Source: an uncultured Eubacteriales bacterium (GTDB lineage Bacteria; Bacillota; Clostridia; Lachnospirales; Bianqueaceae). Taken from it: a stretch of DNA of 30,820 bases. Below are positions 7,441 through 16,041 of the stretch, one piece after another. A program made the translations under genes and the position numbers. The stretch is from assembly GCA_902782895.1 (NCBI GenBank), contig CACZPA010000089.1, positions 1 to 30,820 of the forward strand. The letters run 5' to 3'. The notes under the pieces are model-generated. The model saw only the letters and a program-made list of their open reading frames with translations. It did not search any database and was not told where the DNA came from. Every line of letters begins with the position of its first letter. Position 1 is the stretch's first letter.

Positions 7441-9015
7441 ATGAACAAACCTGTCGTACTGATCGTCATGGACGGTGTCGGAGAGACCTCTGAAACACTC
7501 GGCAACATGGTACTTCGGGCCAATACCCCCACCCTTGACTGGTTCAAGGAGAACTGCCCCTGGCAGAAGATCAAGGCACATGGCGGCGCGGTCGGACTGC
7601 CGACTGACGATGACATGGGTAACAGCGAAGTCGGCCACAATGCGCTCGGCTGCGGCCAGATCTATTCACAGGGCGCCAAGCTCGTGAACGAGTCCATCCT
7701 GTCCGGTTCCATCTACCAGAGCGATACGTGGAAAGACCTTGTCGGGTCTGTCGTCGCAAACGGTAAAACGCTTCATTTCATCGGACTTTTGTCTGACGGA
7801 AACGTCCACTCCAATATCAGTCACCTTTTCGCCATGCTGAAAGAAGCTAAGGCGGAAGGCGTTAAGCATGTGCGCGTACACATCCTTCTGGACGGCCGTG
7901 ATGTTCCCGCGACCAGCTCTCCTGAGTATATCAAGCAGCTGGAGGACGTCCTGGCGGAGCTGAACGATGAGACATTCGACGGCAAGATCGCTTCCGGCGG
8001 CGGCCGTATGTGCATCACAATGGACCGTTATCAGGCGAACTGGCCGATGGTAAAAGCCGGCTGGGACATTCATGTTCATGGCGAGGGCCGTCAGTTTGCT
8101 TCCGCGCTGGAGGCTGTTGAGACGCTTCGCGCGGAGACCGGCGCGATCGATCAGGATCTGCCTGCTTTCGTTATCGCGGAGGACGGCAAGCCCGTCGGCG
8201 CTATGCAGGACGGAGACAGCGTAATCCTGTACAATTTCCGCGGAGACCGTGCGCTTGAGCTGTCCATGGCTTTTGACGGAGACGCTTCCTTCGATCATTT
8301 TGACCGCGGTGTTATCCCGGCTGTCAAATATGCCGGCATGCTTGAATACGACGGAGACCTCAAGATTCCGCATAAGTATCTGGTCAATCCGCCGCAGATC
8401 CGCGAGACGCTGACCGAGCTGCTGGTTGAGCACGGTATCAAGGAATACGCGGTTTCCGAGACGCAGAAATACGGCCACGTTACCTATTTCTGGAATGGCA
8501 ACCGTTCCGGCAAGGTTTCCGAAGAGCTGGAAGATTACTGCGAGATCCCGAGCGATGTCCGCTCCTTTGACGAGTGCCCCTGGATGAAAGCTACCGAGAT
8601 CGCTGACAAGGTGATCGAGGCGATCCAGAGTCATCAGTACGGCTTCATCCGCTGCAACTTCCCGAACGGCGACATGGTCGGTCATACCGGTAATCTGGAC
8701 GCTACCGAGATCGCGGTGGAGAGCGTAGATCTGCAGCTTGCCCGCATTAAGAAAGTCGTAGACGAGGAGAACTGCATCCTGATCGTTACAGCTGATCACG
8801 GCAACTCCGACCAGATGCTCGAGAAGAACAAGAAGGGCAAGGTCGAAGTCCGCACCGCTCACAGTCTGAATCCTGTCCCGTTCATCATCTATGATAAGGA
8901 TGAGCGCCATGAGATGAAGGAAGGTGCGTTCGGCCTGGCTAATGTTGCTCCTACTGTTGTCGGCCTGATGGGCATCAAGCCCTACGACAGCTGGGAAGAG
9001 AGCATGCTGAAGTAA
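7441..9015 (+). CDS. gpmI: 2,3-bisphosphoglycerate-independent phosphoglycerate mutase
   Basis: The 524-aa length is normal for iPGM. The start VVLIVMDGVGE carries the first metal aspartate. MGNSEVGHNALGCGQ contains the catalytic serine that is transiently phosphorylated. LLDGRDVPATS, FRGDRALELS, NGDMVGHTG and TADHGNSDQM supply the other substrate and Mn/Zn ligands of the alkaline-phosphatase superfamily. The cytosolic enzyme interconverts 3- and 2-phosphoglycerate in glycolysis. GGAGG precedes the ATG by 9 nt. The gene has its own promoter and terminator, so it is a single-gene unit. It is a housekeeping gene, and its more GC-rich, regular codon use contrasts with the helicase gene just before it. 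Confidence 0.97.
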   Translation: MNKPVVLIVMDGVGETSETLGNMVLRANTPTLDWFKENCPWQKIKAHGGAVGLPTDDDMGNSEVGHNALGCGQIYSQGAKLVNESILSGSIYQSDTWKDLVGSVVANGKTLHFIGLLSDGNVHSNISHLFAMLKEAKAEGVKHVRVHILLDGRDVPATSSPEYIKQLEDVLAELNDETFDGKIASGGGRMCITMDRYQANWPMVKAGWDIHVHGEGRQFASALEAVETLRAETGAIDQDLPAFVIAEDGKPVGAMQDGDSVILYNFRGDRALELSMAFDGDASFDHFDRGVIPAVKYAGMLEYDGDLKIPHKYLVNPPQIRETLTELLVEHGIKEYAVSETQKYGHVTYFWNGNRSGKVSEELEDYCEIPSDVRSFDECPWMKATEIADKVIEAIQSHQYGFIRCNFPNGDMVGHTGNLDATEIAVESVDLQLARIKKVVDEENCILIVTADHGNSDQMLEKNKKGKVEVRTAHSLNPVPFIIYDKDERHEMKEGAFGLANVAPTVVGLMGIKPYDSWEESMLK

Positions 9016-9095
9016 AAACCGCATCGGTGCGCAAGTCCAGCGCGGCAGAAGTGCCGGGCACAACGATATGCCTCAGCGCAACGAATCTGAACAAA

Positions 9096-9140
9096 AATCG
9101 GGCCTCCCATTGCTTATAACAGCGATGGGAGGCCTTTTTG
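9096..9140 (+). terminator. Bidirectional intrinsic terminator
   Basis: GGCCTCCCATTGC (9101-9113) pairs with GCGATGGGAGGCC (9122-9134), followed by TTTTT on the plus strand. On the minus strand the same hairpin is followed by CGATTTTTG, the complement of 9095-9100. It ends gpmI and probably also the convergent TIR-protein gene. Confidence 0.9.
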
Positions 9141-9184
9141 CAGCGAAAAGATACAGCCGGATGATCACGGACAGCAAAAAGCCT

Positions 9185-12100
9185 TTATTGCAGCCGCTCC
9201 GTGATCTGCTGACGCAGCTGTCCGACATCCGGCACCGGATACGCATCAAAGCAGTTGTAGTAATGAATATATACCGTACCACGGTCCTTGCTCAGACCGC
9301 AGAAATGGCTGATCGTATAGAGCACATCGAAAGATTCGGAATGGATCACGACGCACGCGCCAGTACCTGGCAAGTACAGATAGCCATTACCGTTCTGACC
9401 GGATTCATAGATCCATCCTTGCGAAGGATTGAGAGAAGTAACCTGTTCCCGCTGTGTTTCAACCAGCGTCAGCCCTTCCTTCTCCAGCCGGACCAGATAT
9501 CCGGCCTTGTCGAGTACACATAAGGCATTTTCGACCAGGATCAGCTCTACAGCTTCCGGATCCTCCGATTCACATACGAGGCTGCCGTCCGTACAGGAAT
9601 AGCCGATGATCCTATTATTCCAGAGTATATAGATCTCCTGATCGGTTTCCTTCCACAGATAGGATTCATCGGTGACGATCCGGCTGAGCTGCGGGAGATC
9701 CTCACAGTTCAGGATTTCACCGGTTTCGAGGTTCAGGATCCGGAAAGTGAGACCGCCTTCTTCCACACTGTAATCAACAAGACTCAGCAGCAGATATTGA
9801 CCGGAAGGGGAGACGGACAGAACGCTTTTGGATAAGTACGGATCATCATCCGGATTTGAAATCGTCACTTCTGCAGGTTCCTGACCTGGCATGACTTTAA
9901 ACCAGACATGGTCTGAACTACGCTCGATCACCAGACAGTCTTCTCCATGGACGTAAGACCATAAGTTGTATTCCTCATTGGAGAATTCCTGTTCTGTTTC
10001 ACCTGACATGATATCGACGATACGCAGAGTGTTATCCTCCCGTATCAGCAGACGGTCGCTGCCAAAGAACGAGACGCGCGGCAAAGCATCACAGCGGATG
10101 GTCTGCAGGACTTTTCCAGACTCAGGATCCAGAACTGTAAGCTTGTAAGGATTGGACTGCCCAATGACGGCGAGCGTACTGTCAGCGTTGAGAATCGCTT
10201 CGCTGATGCCCCATTCATCGTCTTTGCCGGTCTGAAACAGCGTCTTGCGCGCTTCATTGATCAGTACGCGGTATAGAGATATCTCGCTCTCATTACCCCG
10301 GACGACCGCGTACAGATTATTGCCGTAAGCAACCCGATTGACAGCGGTCCGGTATTCGCGGTCCTCAAAAAGCATTACAGATGAACTATTGCTGTCAAAG
10401 CGCCGGAGAGAGAAGAAGTACTCCAGCCCGCTTTCGTCGGTGACAAATACATGACCGTTCTCTGAGTAATAGACGTTTTTGACGGTACCGGGCAGCTGCT
10501 GGTTAAAGTACAGCCTTTTCGTCTTGGTATTCGCGACAAAGAGGCGGTCACCGACAATGCCGAACACGATCGGGTCGGAATTCTGCGATCCGCTGTCGGG
10601 CGCTATAATCCCGGTGAAAGGCGTGCCGGGCAGGTAAGTCTGCATTTCTCCTGACCAGAGGAGCGTGCCGTCCGTCAGACTGTATCCTTTGAAATAGGTC
10701 ATGGCTTCGTCCAGAATGCCCGCAAAAGTATATCCCGTCACGCAGAGAGTATTTCCGTAAATGCTGTAAGAGGCTTCGCCCAGAGTCGCGTTCGCATAGA
10801 GTTCTGCCCGGAAAATCTCCTCCGGCATCTGCTGCGCGGTTCTGCAGACAATACAGTTCATGGAACCGTTTGAAGAAACCGTAAAGATCAGATATCCGTT
10901 GCTTTCAAATACTTTGTAATAATATGTATAGCCCAGCATTTCCTTCAGGGCATCCAGTTCGTAGCGTGCTTTTTCTGTCCCGTCGGTTGGATCGAGCAGC
11001 AGCAGATGATCATATGTATTGACCGGCACGAGACACCCGGGCTGCAGCTGCGTGACGGGGAAATTCGCATAACTGTCGAGCTGGACGGACCAGAGGACGC
11101 TGCCGTCTTCCGGAGAGAGTTTGCTGACAGTCTTATCCAGACTGGTCACATACATCGCGTTGCCGCCGTTTACAGGTGTTTCATCTGTAATGGTCTTGTG
11201 GAACATAGGGTAGAGGGCAACATTCCCGACATTGTTGGAGAGAATACTGCCCACCGCGAAATTATAGACAGAAGCTTTCTGAATCTGAGGATCCCGGGAA
11301 AAGGCCACGTCAGAGACCACCCCGAAGTCGGAGATCAGTTCCCCGGTCTCCGTATTCCACAGAGACAGGCCGGAAACCGTACGGACGGCCAGTGTTTTGC
11401 CGTTGTTCAGAACGCACATATCGCTTGGCTGCGCAGAGAGCTTGATCTTCCTGACCGCGGTGAAAGTGTCCGGTTCGTAGGATCCGAGGAGGGATACGCT
11501 CTGACCGAAGACACCGCTGAGCGGTTCACCTTCTTCCGGATAGGCCTGCGCCACAGCTTCAAGCGCACCGTAGAGATCACCGTCTTTTTCCAGCATTCGG
11601 GATTCGCGCATCCACAGCTCCTGGTTATTGAGAAGCAGCTCCGCCGCGTCGGCTTCAATCTGGCGTTTCTGAGAGGAGATCGTCAGCAGGGCGGACGTGC
11701 TCAGGATGGCCGCCGTACTCAGGACAGCAGTGACGCTGCCGAAAACCAAGGCTCTGCGGCGGTTGCGTCTGCGCTGATCCCGCTGGTACAGGTCATCAAA
11801 GCCGCAGTCAAGCAGTGGCGCGGCGATCCGCAGATACTCGGTCTTGAGACGCTTCAGCATCTGGGGAAGGGATTTGGCACTGACATTGGCCGCAAGCGGT
11901 TCGATCTCGTCCTGTATCTCCTGCATCGTACCGTCTGGCTGGGTTACCTGACGCGTCTCATAGCGCAGTACGTCCGGGAAGACCGGGGAGTGGTCCGGAT
12001 CACCGACGAGGAGCGGCAGGATGTAGCGGTTGCTGCCCCCGTGGAGCGCCTTGAAATACGTTACTTCCTGCATGCACCACTTGGATTTCTCAAACTGAGG

Positions 12101-12418
12101 AGAGCAGATGACGATCAGATAGCGTGACTGCTCCAGCGCGGACCGGATATCTCCGCCGAGATCATTGCTTGTCGGCAGCTCGGACTCATCGCGGAAAAGA
12201 TGGAGCTTATGCGGCTTCGGCTGACGCTGCGAGTCTGCCTGGTGCTGTGAGTCTGCCTGGTTCGCTTGGTGCTGCGGACTCGGCTGGTTTGCCTGCCTGA
12301 CAGCACCCTTTGGCGGCGTATAGGTCTCCAGCAGTTTCTGCAGCTTGACGGCGATCGGCTTGTCCGGCTCGAGATGGCGGTAAGAGATAAACGCATCGTA
12401 TTTGTATTGCTTTTCCAT
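9185..12418 (-). CDS. TIR-domain protein with one membrane segment and a C-terminal beta-propeller-like region
   Basis: The 1,077-aa product opens with a TIR domain: KYDAFISYRH (6-15), the LHLFRDESEL box (72-81) and SKWCMQEV, where E118 falls at the position of the NADase catalytic glutamate. A Gln-rich insert (about 42-68, repeats of QADSQ type) interrupts it after the first helix. Arg-rich QRRRNRRR precedes a single membrane segment at about 223-247. The remaining 800 residues are repeated beta-strand units of WD40/PQQ type, including runs such as LYFNQQ, LSLWNTETGE and LTVLDPESGK. The predicted topology is cytoplasmic TIR and extracellular propeller, that is, a receptor-like layout. Bacterial TIR proteins often hydrolyse NAD+ in immunity; that role here is inference. 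The ribosome site GGAAGGGG is rather far (12 nt) from the ATG. Confidence 0.85.
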   Translation of the reverse strand: MEKQYKYDAFISYRHLEPDKPIAVKLQKLLETYTPPKGAVRQANQPSPQHQANQADSQHQADSQRQPKPHKLHLFRDESELPTSNDLGGDIRSALEQSRYLIVICSPQFEKSKWCMQEVTYFKALHGGSNRYILPLLVGDPDHSPVFPDVLRYETRQVTQPDGTMQEIQDEIEPLAANVSAKSLPQMLKRLKTEYLRIAAPLLDCGFDDLYQRDQRRRNRRRALVFGSVTAVLSTAAILSTSALLTISSQKRQIEADAAELLLNNQELWMRESRMLEKDGDLYGALEAVAQAYPEEGEPLSGVFGQSVSLLGSYEPDTFTAVRKIKLSAQPSDMCVLNNGKTLAVRTVSGLSLWNTETGELISDFGVVSDVAFSRDPQIQKASVYNFAVGSILSNNVGNVALYPMFHKTITDETPVNGGNAMYVTSLDKTVSKLSPEDGSVLWSVQLDSYANFPVTQLQPGCLVPVNTYDHLLLLDPTDGTEKARYELDALKEMLGYTYYYKVFESNGYLIFTVSSNGSMNCIVCRTAQQMPEEIFRAELYANATLGEASYSIYGNTLCVTGYTFAGILDEAMTYFKGYSLTDGTLLWSGEMQTYLPGTPFTGIIAPDSGSQNSDPIVFGIVGDRLFVANTKTKRLYFNQQLPGTVKNVYYSENGHVFVTDESGLEYFFSLRRFDSNSSSVMLFEDREYRTAVNRVAYGNNLYAVVRGNESEISLYRVLINEARKTLFQTGKDDEWGISEAILNADSTLAVIGQSNPYKLTVLDPESGKVLQTIRCDALPRVSFFGSDRLLIREDNTLRIVDIMSGETEQEFSNEEYNLWSYVHGEDCLVIERSSDHVWFKVMPGQEPAEVTISNPDDDPYLSKSVLSVSPSGQYLLLSLVDYSVEEGGLTFRILNLETGEILNCEDLPQLSRIVTDESYLWKETDQEIYILWNNRIIGYSCTDGSLVCESEDPEAVELILVENALCVLDKAGYLVRLEKEGLTLVETQREQVTSLNPSQGWIYESGQNGNGYLYLPGTGACVVIHSESFDVLYTISHFCGLSKDRGTVYIHYYNCFDAYPVPDVGQLRQQITERLQ

Positions 12419-12553
12419 CTATGATTGCAACCCCTTCCATATAATAGAACTGCGCAGTCCCGTGCGGTACTGAGTATCCCGCGTAGAACTGCGCAGTTTT
12501 GTGTACAAACGGATATTATCGTGCAGAACCAAAAGTTTCCGCGCAGAACCGGA
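12419..12553 (-). promoter_or_regulatory. Upstream region of the TIR gene with repeated palindromes
   Basis: TAGAACTGCGCAGT occurs twice (12445-12458 and 12484-12497), 39 bp apart; each contains the perfect palindrome ACTGCGCAGT. Related GYGCAGAACC words lie at 12521-12530 and 12541-12550. On the minus strand the proximal copy abuts TATTAT, a possible -10 for the TIR gene. The arrangement suggests paired operator sites; the binding protein is unknown. Confidence 0.45.
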
Positions 12554-13354
12554 TTATCCCATGACGCCGGCGATGGCGGGATTCGAGAACATAAGCGCCA
12601 TTAAGGTGAAAGCAAATGACATTGTCAGTTCATCATACTCCATCTCCGTGGCGTTTGCCGGGACAGTAAAGTCGAGCTTGTCGATGAAACGGATTGTACC
12701 GGTAACGGCAACGGCTTTGTTTTCGGCGGTTTCATCGGGGTTGTCCGTGGTCGTGGAGATCTCGACATAGGACAGTTTATGCGTATCCGCGTTTACATAG
12801 CCCTTATAGGTCTGCGGGACATCTTCGTCAAACATGCTGTCGCCCGTGATGTTCAGAACGTCATAGGTTTTGCCGTTCTGCTTAATGGTGTCGACGTATT
12901 CAACAGTGCCGAAGTCGGAACCGTCCTGGAATTCATTCTCAGCCGCGTCCATCATAGATGGGTTTTCGCCTTCCGGGATCGTAGCCACACTCCACTCATC
13001 AACAGCGGTGCTTTCTTCTCCCTCGCCCATAGCAGCATTGATATGAGAATAGACTTTGCCGTCTTTCTGATACATGGCAATCTCGGAATCGCCCAGAATC
13101 ATGACCATCGCGGTATCCGTAGCCTGCATGACAAAGCGGGTTTCACCAAAGAGCAGATCCATGGACAGATACTGGCCTTCTGTGCCGAAATCTTCACTGG
13201 CGGCCCAGGTTTTGTAGTATTCGGCTCTCTTTTCTTTCTCCTTGGCAGAAATCTTTGTGTCGTCAGTGTCCGGGAAAATGTTCTCCTCGGAGAGACAAGC
13301 CGTCAGACCGGCCAGCATGACAATGGCAAGGATTGCGGCAATCAGTTTCTTCAT
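12554..13354 (-). CDS. Putative lipoprotein, 266 aa
   Basis: The ATG at 13354 is chosen because it begins a standard lipoprotein signal (MKKLIAAILAIVMLAGLTAC) with the modified cysteine at residue 20, and AGGGGG lies 7 nt upstream; a longer in-frame start at 13381 would bury the signal. The mature part is acidic, starts with a charged linker (DTKISAKEKEKRAEYYKTW) and then alternates strands that resemble small extracellular lipoproteins of the DUF6612/LolA-like type, although I cannot assign the family firmly. It ends in a hydrophobic stretch (LTMSFAFTLMALMF). The function is unknown. It lies between the channel gene and the TIR gene on the same strand but has its own promoter. Confidence 0.75.
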   Translation of the reverse strand: MKKLIAAILAIVMLAGLTACLSEENIFPDTDDTKISAKEKEKRAEYYKTWAASEDFGTEGQYLSMDLLFGETRFVMQATDTAMVMILGDSEIAMYQKDGKVYSHINAAMGEGEESTAVDEWSVATIPEGENPSMMDAAENEFQDGSDFGTVEYVDTIKQNGKTYDVLNITGDSMFDEDVPQTYKGYVNADTHKLSYVEISTTTDNPDETAENKAVAVTGTIRFIDKLDFTVPANATEMEYDELTMSFAFTLMALMFSNPAIAGVMG

Positions 13355-13405
13355 TTTGTTTCCCCCTGAATCGGTAATCATTTACGGGCTTAGAATTCGT
13401 ACAAT

Positions 13406-13434
13406 ACTTTAGCATATTACGGGCGCCGCGTCAA
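13406..13434 (-). promoter_or_regulatory. Promoter of the lipoprotein gene
   Basis: On the minus strand, TTGACG (13434-13429), a 17-bp spacer and TAAAGT (13411-13406) lie about 50 bp before the start codon. The -35 box is part of a 31-bp tandem repeat. Confidence 0.55.
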
Positions 13435-13496
13435 CTCCGACTCGCTGGCTCAGGCGCAGCGTCAACTCCGGGTGGCTGGACCGCGCGCCGCGTCAG
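13423..13496. repeat. 31-bp tandem repeat, about 2.4 copies
   Basis: Units start at 13423, 13454 and 13485 with an exact 31-bp period. The shared core is GCGCMGCGTCAACTCCG followed by a less conserved GCTGG segment; the last unit is partial and reaches the 3' end of the channel gene. Each core contains CGTCAA, which is TTGACG on the minus strand. Confidence 0.85.
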
Positions 13497-13501
13497 TCGA
13501 T

Positions 13502-14461
13502 TTATGCCTTGGAAATGTGCAGATAAGCGACCTCGTCGCCTTTCTGGACAAGATAGGCGCTCTTCGGGACAATCGTTTTGCCGTCCCGTCGGATCAGGAC
13601 GATATCGATCTCGTAATTCTCTTCAACGTCGGAGACACTTTTGCCGATCCAGGCGCTGTCAATGCCGATCACGACCGTTTTGAGCCCCTCCGCGAGAGAA
13701 GGCGTATCGGACTGCATTTTGGAGTACTGTTCTACAAAACCGGCGCTGATGATACCGGTAGGGATCGCGACCGCACCAACGCCGAGGAATGCTATGATGA
13801 TGGCCATGGCCTGGCCGATGACGGTTACCGGATAAATATCGCCGTACCCGACGGTCAGGAGGGTGGACATGCTCCACCAGATCCCGGACAGCGCGTTCTT
13901 GAAATTCTCCGGCTGCACTTCGTGCTCCGCACTGTACATAAAGAGGGATGAAGCAATCATCAGGATCAGAATGATAAAGACCGACGACGCAAGCTGGTTG
14001 CGCTTCTCGTACAGGACCGCTTTGATGACATTGAAGCTGTCATACTGGGGATTGATGCGGAACAGATGGAAGATCCGCACGACCCGCAGGAGACGGAATG
14101 CGATGAAGCCCGAGAAATAAAAGAACGGAAGGATCGTCAGAAGGTCGATGACGCCGTCATAGGAACGCAGGAATTTCAGGATAGCCTTGCCCTTGGATTC
14201 GCCGGGATACAGATACTCCGACGTCCAGATCCGGAGGAGATATTCGATGCAGAATACCAGAACCGTCCCGACCTCGATCGCGCTGAACAGGGGCTGATAG
14301 GCCTCCAGTTCCTCGAACGTCTCCAGCAGCATGGCCAGAATGTTCAGTATAATGACGGTGACCAGAAAATAATCAAACGCGCGGCTCAGGAAATCCTCCT
14401 GGTGGCCGATCTGGATTATATCAAAAATCCGGCGCTTGACCGGCTTTTCTTCGGGTTTCAT
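13502..14461 (-). CDS. Voltage-gated-type potassium channel with cytoplasmic C-terminal domain
   Basis: The 319-aa product has six membrane segments between about residues 28 and 240. S4 carries regularly spaced arginines (R123, R126, R129, R135). The selectivity filter is TVGYGD at 203-208, the potassium signature. After S6 a 70-residue tail (VIGIDSAWIGKSVSDVEENYEI ... KGDEVAYL) resembles a TrkA-C/RCK-C ligand domain, so gating by voltage and a small molecule is possible. It would mediate K+ flux across the cytoplasmic membrane. GAGG lies 8 nt before the ATG. It has its own promoter and is divergent from the MATE gene. It is followed on the same strand by the lipoprotein and the TIR gene, though there is no proof of a shared role. 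Confidence 0.9.
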   Translation of the reverse strand: MKPEEKPVKRRIFDIIQIGHQEDFLSRAFDYFLVTVIILNILAMLLETFEELEAYQPLFSAIEVGTVLVFCIEYLLRIWTSEYLYPGESKGKAILKFLRSYDGVIDLLTILPFFYFSGFIAFRLLRVVRIFHLFRINPQYDSFNVIKAVLYEKRNQLASSVFIILILMIASSLFMYSAEHEVQPENFKNALSGIWWSMSTLLTVGYGDIYPVTVIGQAMAIIIAFLGVGAVAIPTGIISAGFVEQYSKMQSDTPSLAEGLKTVVIGIDSAWIGKSVSDVEENYEIDIVLIRRDGKTIVPKSAYLVQKGDEVAYLHISKA

Positions 14462-14486
14462 AGGCTTTCCTCGCTTTCTTTCCCAT

Positions 14487-14516
14487 AGTATAACACACGA
14501 AAAAGAGAGAAATCAA
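14487..14516 (-). promoter_or_regulatory. Promoter of the channel gene
   Basis: Minus strand: TTGATT (14516-14511), 18-bp spacer, TATACT (14492-14487) preceded by TGT as an extended -10. It lies 26 bp before the start codon and is divergent from the MATE promoter. Confidence 0.7.
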
Positions 14517-14565
14517 TGTTTTTTGCGATCTGGTCCGCCAGACGGTGGAAAGTAACCGGATAATC

Positions 14566-14574
14566 TGCTATAAT
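14566..14574 (+). promoter_or_regulatory. Extended -10 promoter of the MATE gene
   Basis: TGCTATAAT is a perfect extended -10; the -35 region (TGGAAA) is weak. The start near 14581 gives a leader of about 75 nt before the MATE ATG at 14658. Confidence 0.6.
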
Positions 14575-14657
14575 GTCCTGTGAATACAGAACAGAGATGC
14601 AAGACAGAACTGCCGGCTGATGGGAAAAAAGTACAGGCAGATACGGAGGGGACACAG

Positions 14658-16034
14658 ATGTTACATACTAGCAGGAACCGGATCAATCTGACAGAAGGAC
14701 CGATCTTCAGCGGGCTTCTGCATTTTGCTGTTCCGATCCTGCTTGGAACGATCGTAACCCAGCTGTACAATGTGGCGGATTCCGTTATCGTAGGGCGTTT
14801 TGTCAGCGCGGACGCGCTGGCGGCAGTGTCAGCGAGCGGTCCCGTCATGAATATCATCAATATGTTTATGATCGGCCTGTCAACAGGCTCCAACGTCGTT
14901 ATTGCGCAGAGAAGCGGCGCGAAGGACGCGGATGCCCTGCAGAAAGCGGTCTCGACGGTGGCTTTCCTGACAGTTGTATGCTCCCTCTTTATTACGGTCG
15001 TCGGACTTGCGGTCAGCAGGCCGTTCCTCAAGATGCTGAATACGCCGCAGGAGATTTTCTCCGACGCGATGGCTTATCTGATCATCGTCTATATCGGGAC
15101 GACAGGCAATATGATCTACCAGATGGGCAGCGGCGCGCTGCGGGGCATGGGCGACTCGGCCTGGCCTTTTTATTTCCTGACACTGTGCAGAGTGCTGAAT
15201 GTTATCCTGGATCTGGTGGCGGTGCTTGTCTTCGGTTGGGGCGTCGCGGGCGTAGCGCTTGCGACGATGCTGTCGCAGACGGTTTCCGGAATCGGGGTTG
15301 TCGTGCGCATGAACCGCGGCGGATACGGGGTGAAGGTCAGCCTGAAGAGCATGCGGCCGGACCGTGTCGAATCCGGCAAAATCATCAACATCGGTCTGCC
15401 GGCGGCGATCCAGAATGTCGGCAATCTGATCGCAAATCTGTTCGTACAGTCGTCCGTGAATTTCTTCGGCGCGACCTTTATCGCGGCCAACAGCATCGTG
15501 ACGAAGGTCGACGATGTGATCAATATTCCGGTTGTGGCGCTGAGTACCGCTCTGTGTACCTTCGTGGGACAGAACATGGGACAGTTCCGCATGGACCGGA
15601 TCAAGAAGGGCATCAACTACAGCATATTCAGCCTGACCGCGCTCGGTGTTGGGCTTATGGGGCTTCTGATCGGCTTCCGCGGAGTCTTCCCGCGCATGTT
15701 TACGACGGAGCAGGCGGTCATCGATATCGCGGCCGACGGCCTGATGATCATGTCCTTCCAGTGCCTTTTCTACGCGACGGACAGATGCCTGGTCAACGCC
15801 ATGCGCGGCGCGGGCAAATCGGTCGTGCCGATGGTCACGGCGCAGTTCGGGGCTTTTTCGCGGATCCCGCTGTCGTATCTGCTTGGCGTCCGCACGGGCG
15901 ACTGGCACGGCATCTTCTGGGCACTGCTCATCGCCGCGTTCCTGCGCTCAGCCGCGATCGCCGTCTACTATTACTGCGGCGGGTGGAAACGGGCCGTCCG
16001 GAAGTTCGAAGAAAAGCACGCGACGGAGGCGTAG
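14658..16034 (+). CDS. MATE-family efflux transporter
   Basis: The 458-aa product has the usual 12 hydrophobic segments in two similar halves. The first half starts with LTEGPIFSGLLHFAVPILLGTIVTQLYNVADSVIVGRFV, a hallmark of the DinF/MATE group, and the second half repeats it with IVTKVDDVINIPVVALSTAL. Members export cationic drugs or metabolites using Na+ or H+ gradients. The ATG at 14658 is preferred because GGAGGGG lies 7 nt upstream and the in-frame GTG at 14580 would add 26 hydrophilic residues that overlap the promoter start. The gene ends 7 bp from the convergent TetR-like gene. A TetR-type remnant and an oxidoreductase next door suggest a former drug- or redox-response unit. Confidence 0.92.
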   Translation: MLHTSRNRINLTEGPIFSGLLHFAVPILLGTIVTQLYNVADSVIVGRFVSADALAAVSASGPVMNIINMFMIGLSTGSNVVIAQRSGAKDADALQKAVSTVAFLTVVCSLFITVVGLAVSRPFLKMLNTPQEIFSDAMAYLIIVYIGTTGNMIYQMGSGALRGMGDSAWPFYFLTLCRVLNVILDLVAVLVFGWGVAGVALATMLSQTVSGIGVVVRMNRGGYGVKVSLKSMRPDRVESGKIINIGLPAAIQNVGNLIANLFVQSSVNFFGATFIAANSIVTKVDDVINIPVVALSTALCTFVGQNMGQFRMDRIKKGINYSIFSLTALGVGLMGLLIGFRGVFPRMFTTEQAVIDIAADGLMIMSFQCLFYATDRCLVNAMRGAGKSVVPMVTAQFGAFSRIPLSYLLGVRTGDWHGIFWALLIAAFLRSAAIAVYYYCGGWKRAVRKFEEKHATEA

Positions 16035-16041
16035 TAAGGTT

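Noticed and set aside
7666..9063. Long minus-strand open frame opposite gpmI
   Set aside because: gpmI is unmistakable on the plus strand and the antisense translation has no recognisable motifs.
11006..12127. 373-codon plus-strand open frame inside the TIR gene
   Set aside because: The minus-strand product has clear TIR and membrane features; the opposite frame is low-information and lacks a start signal.
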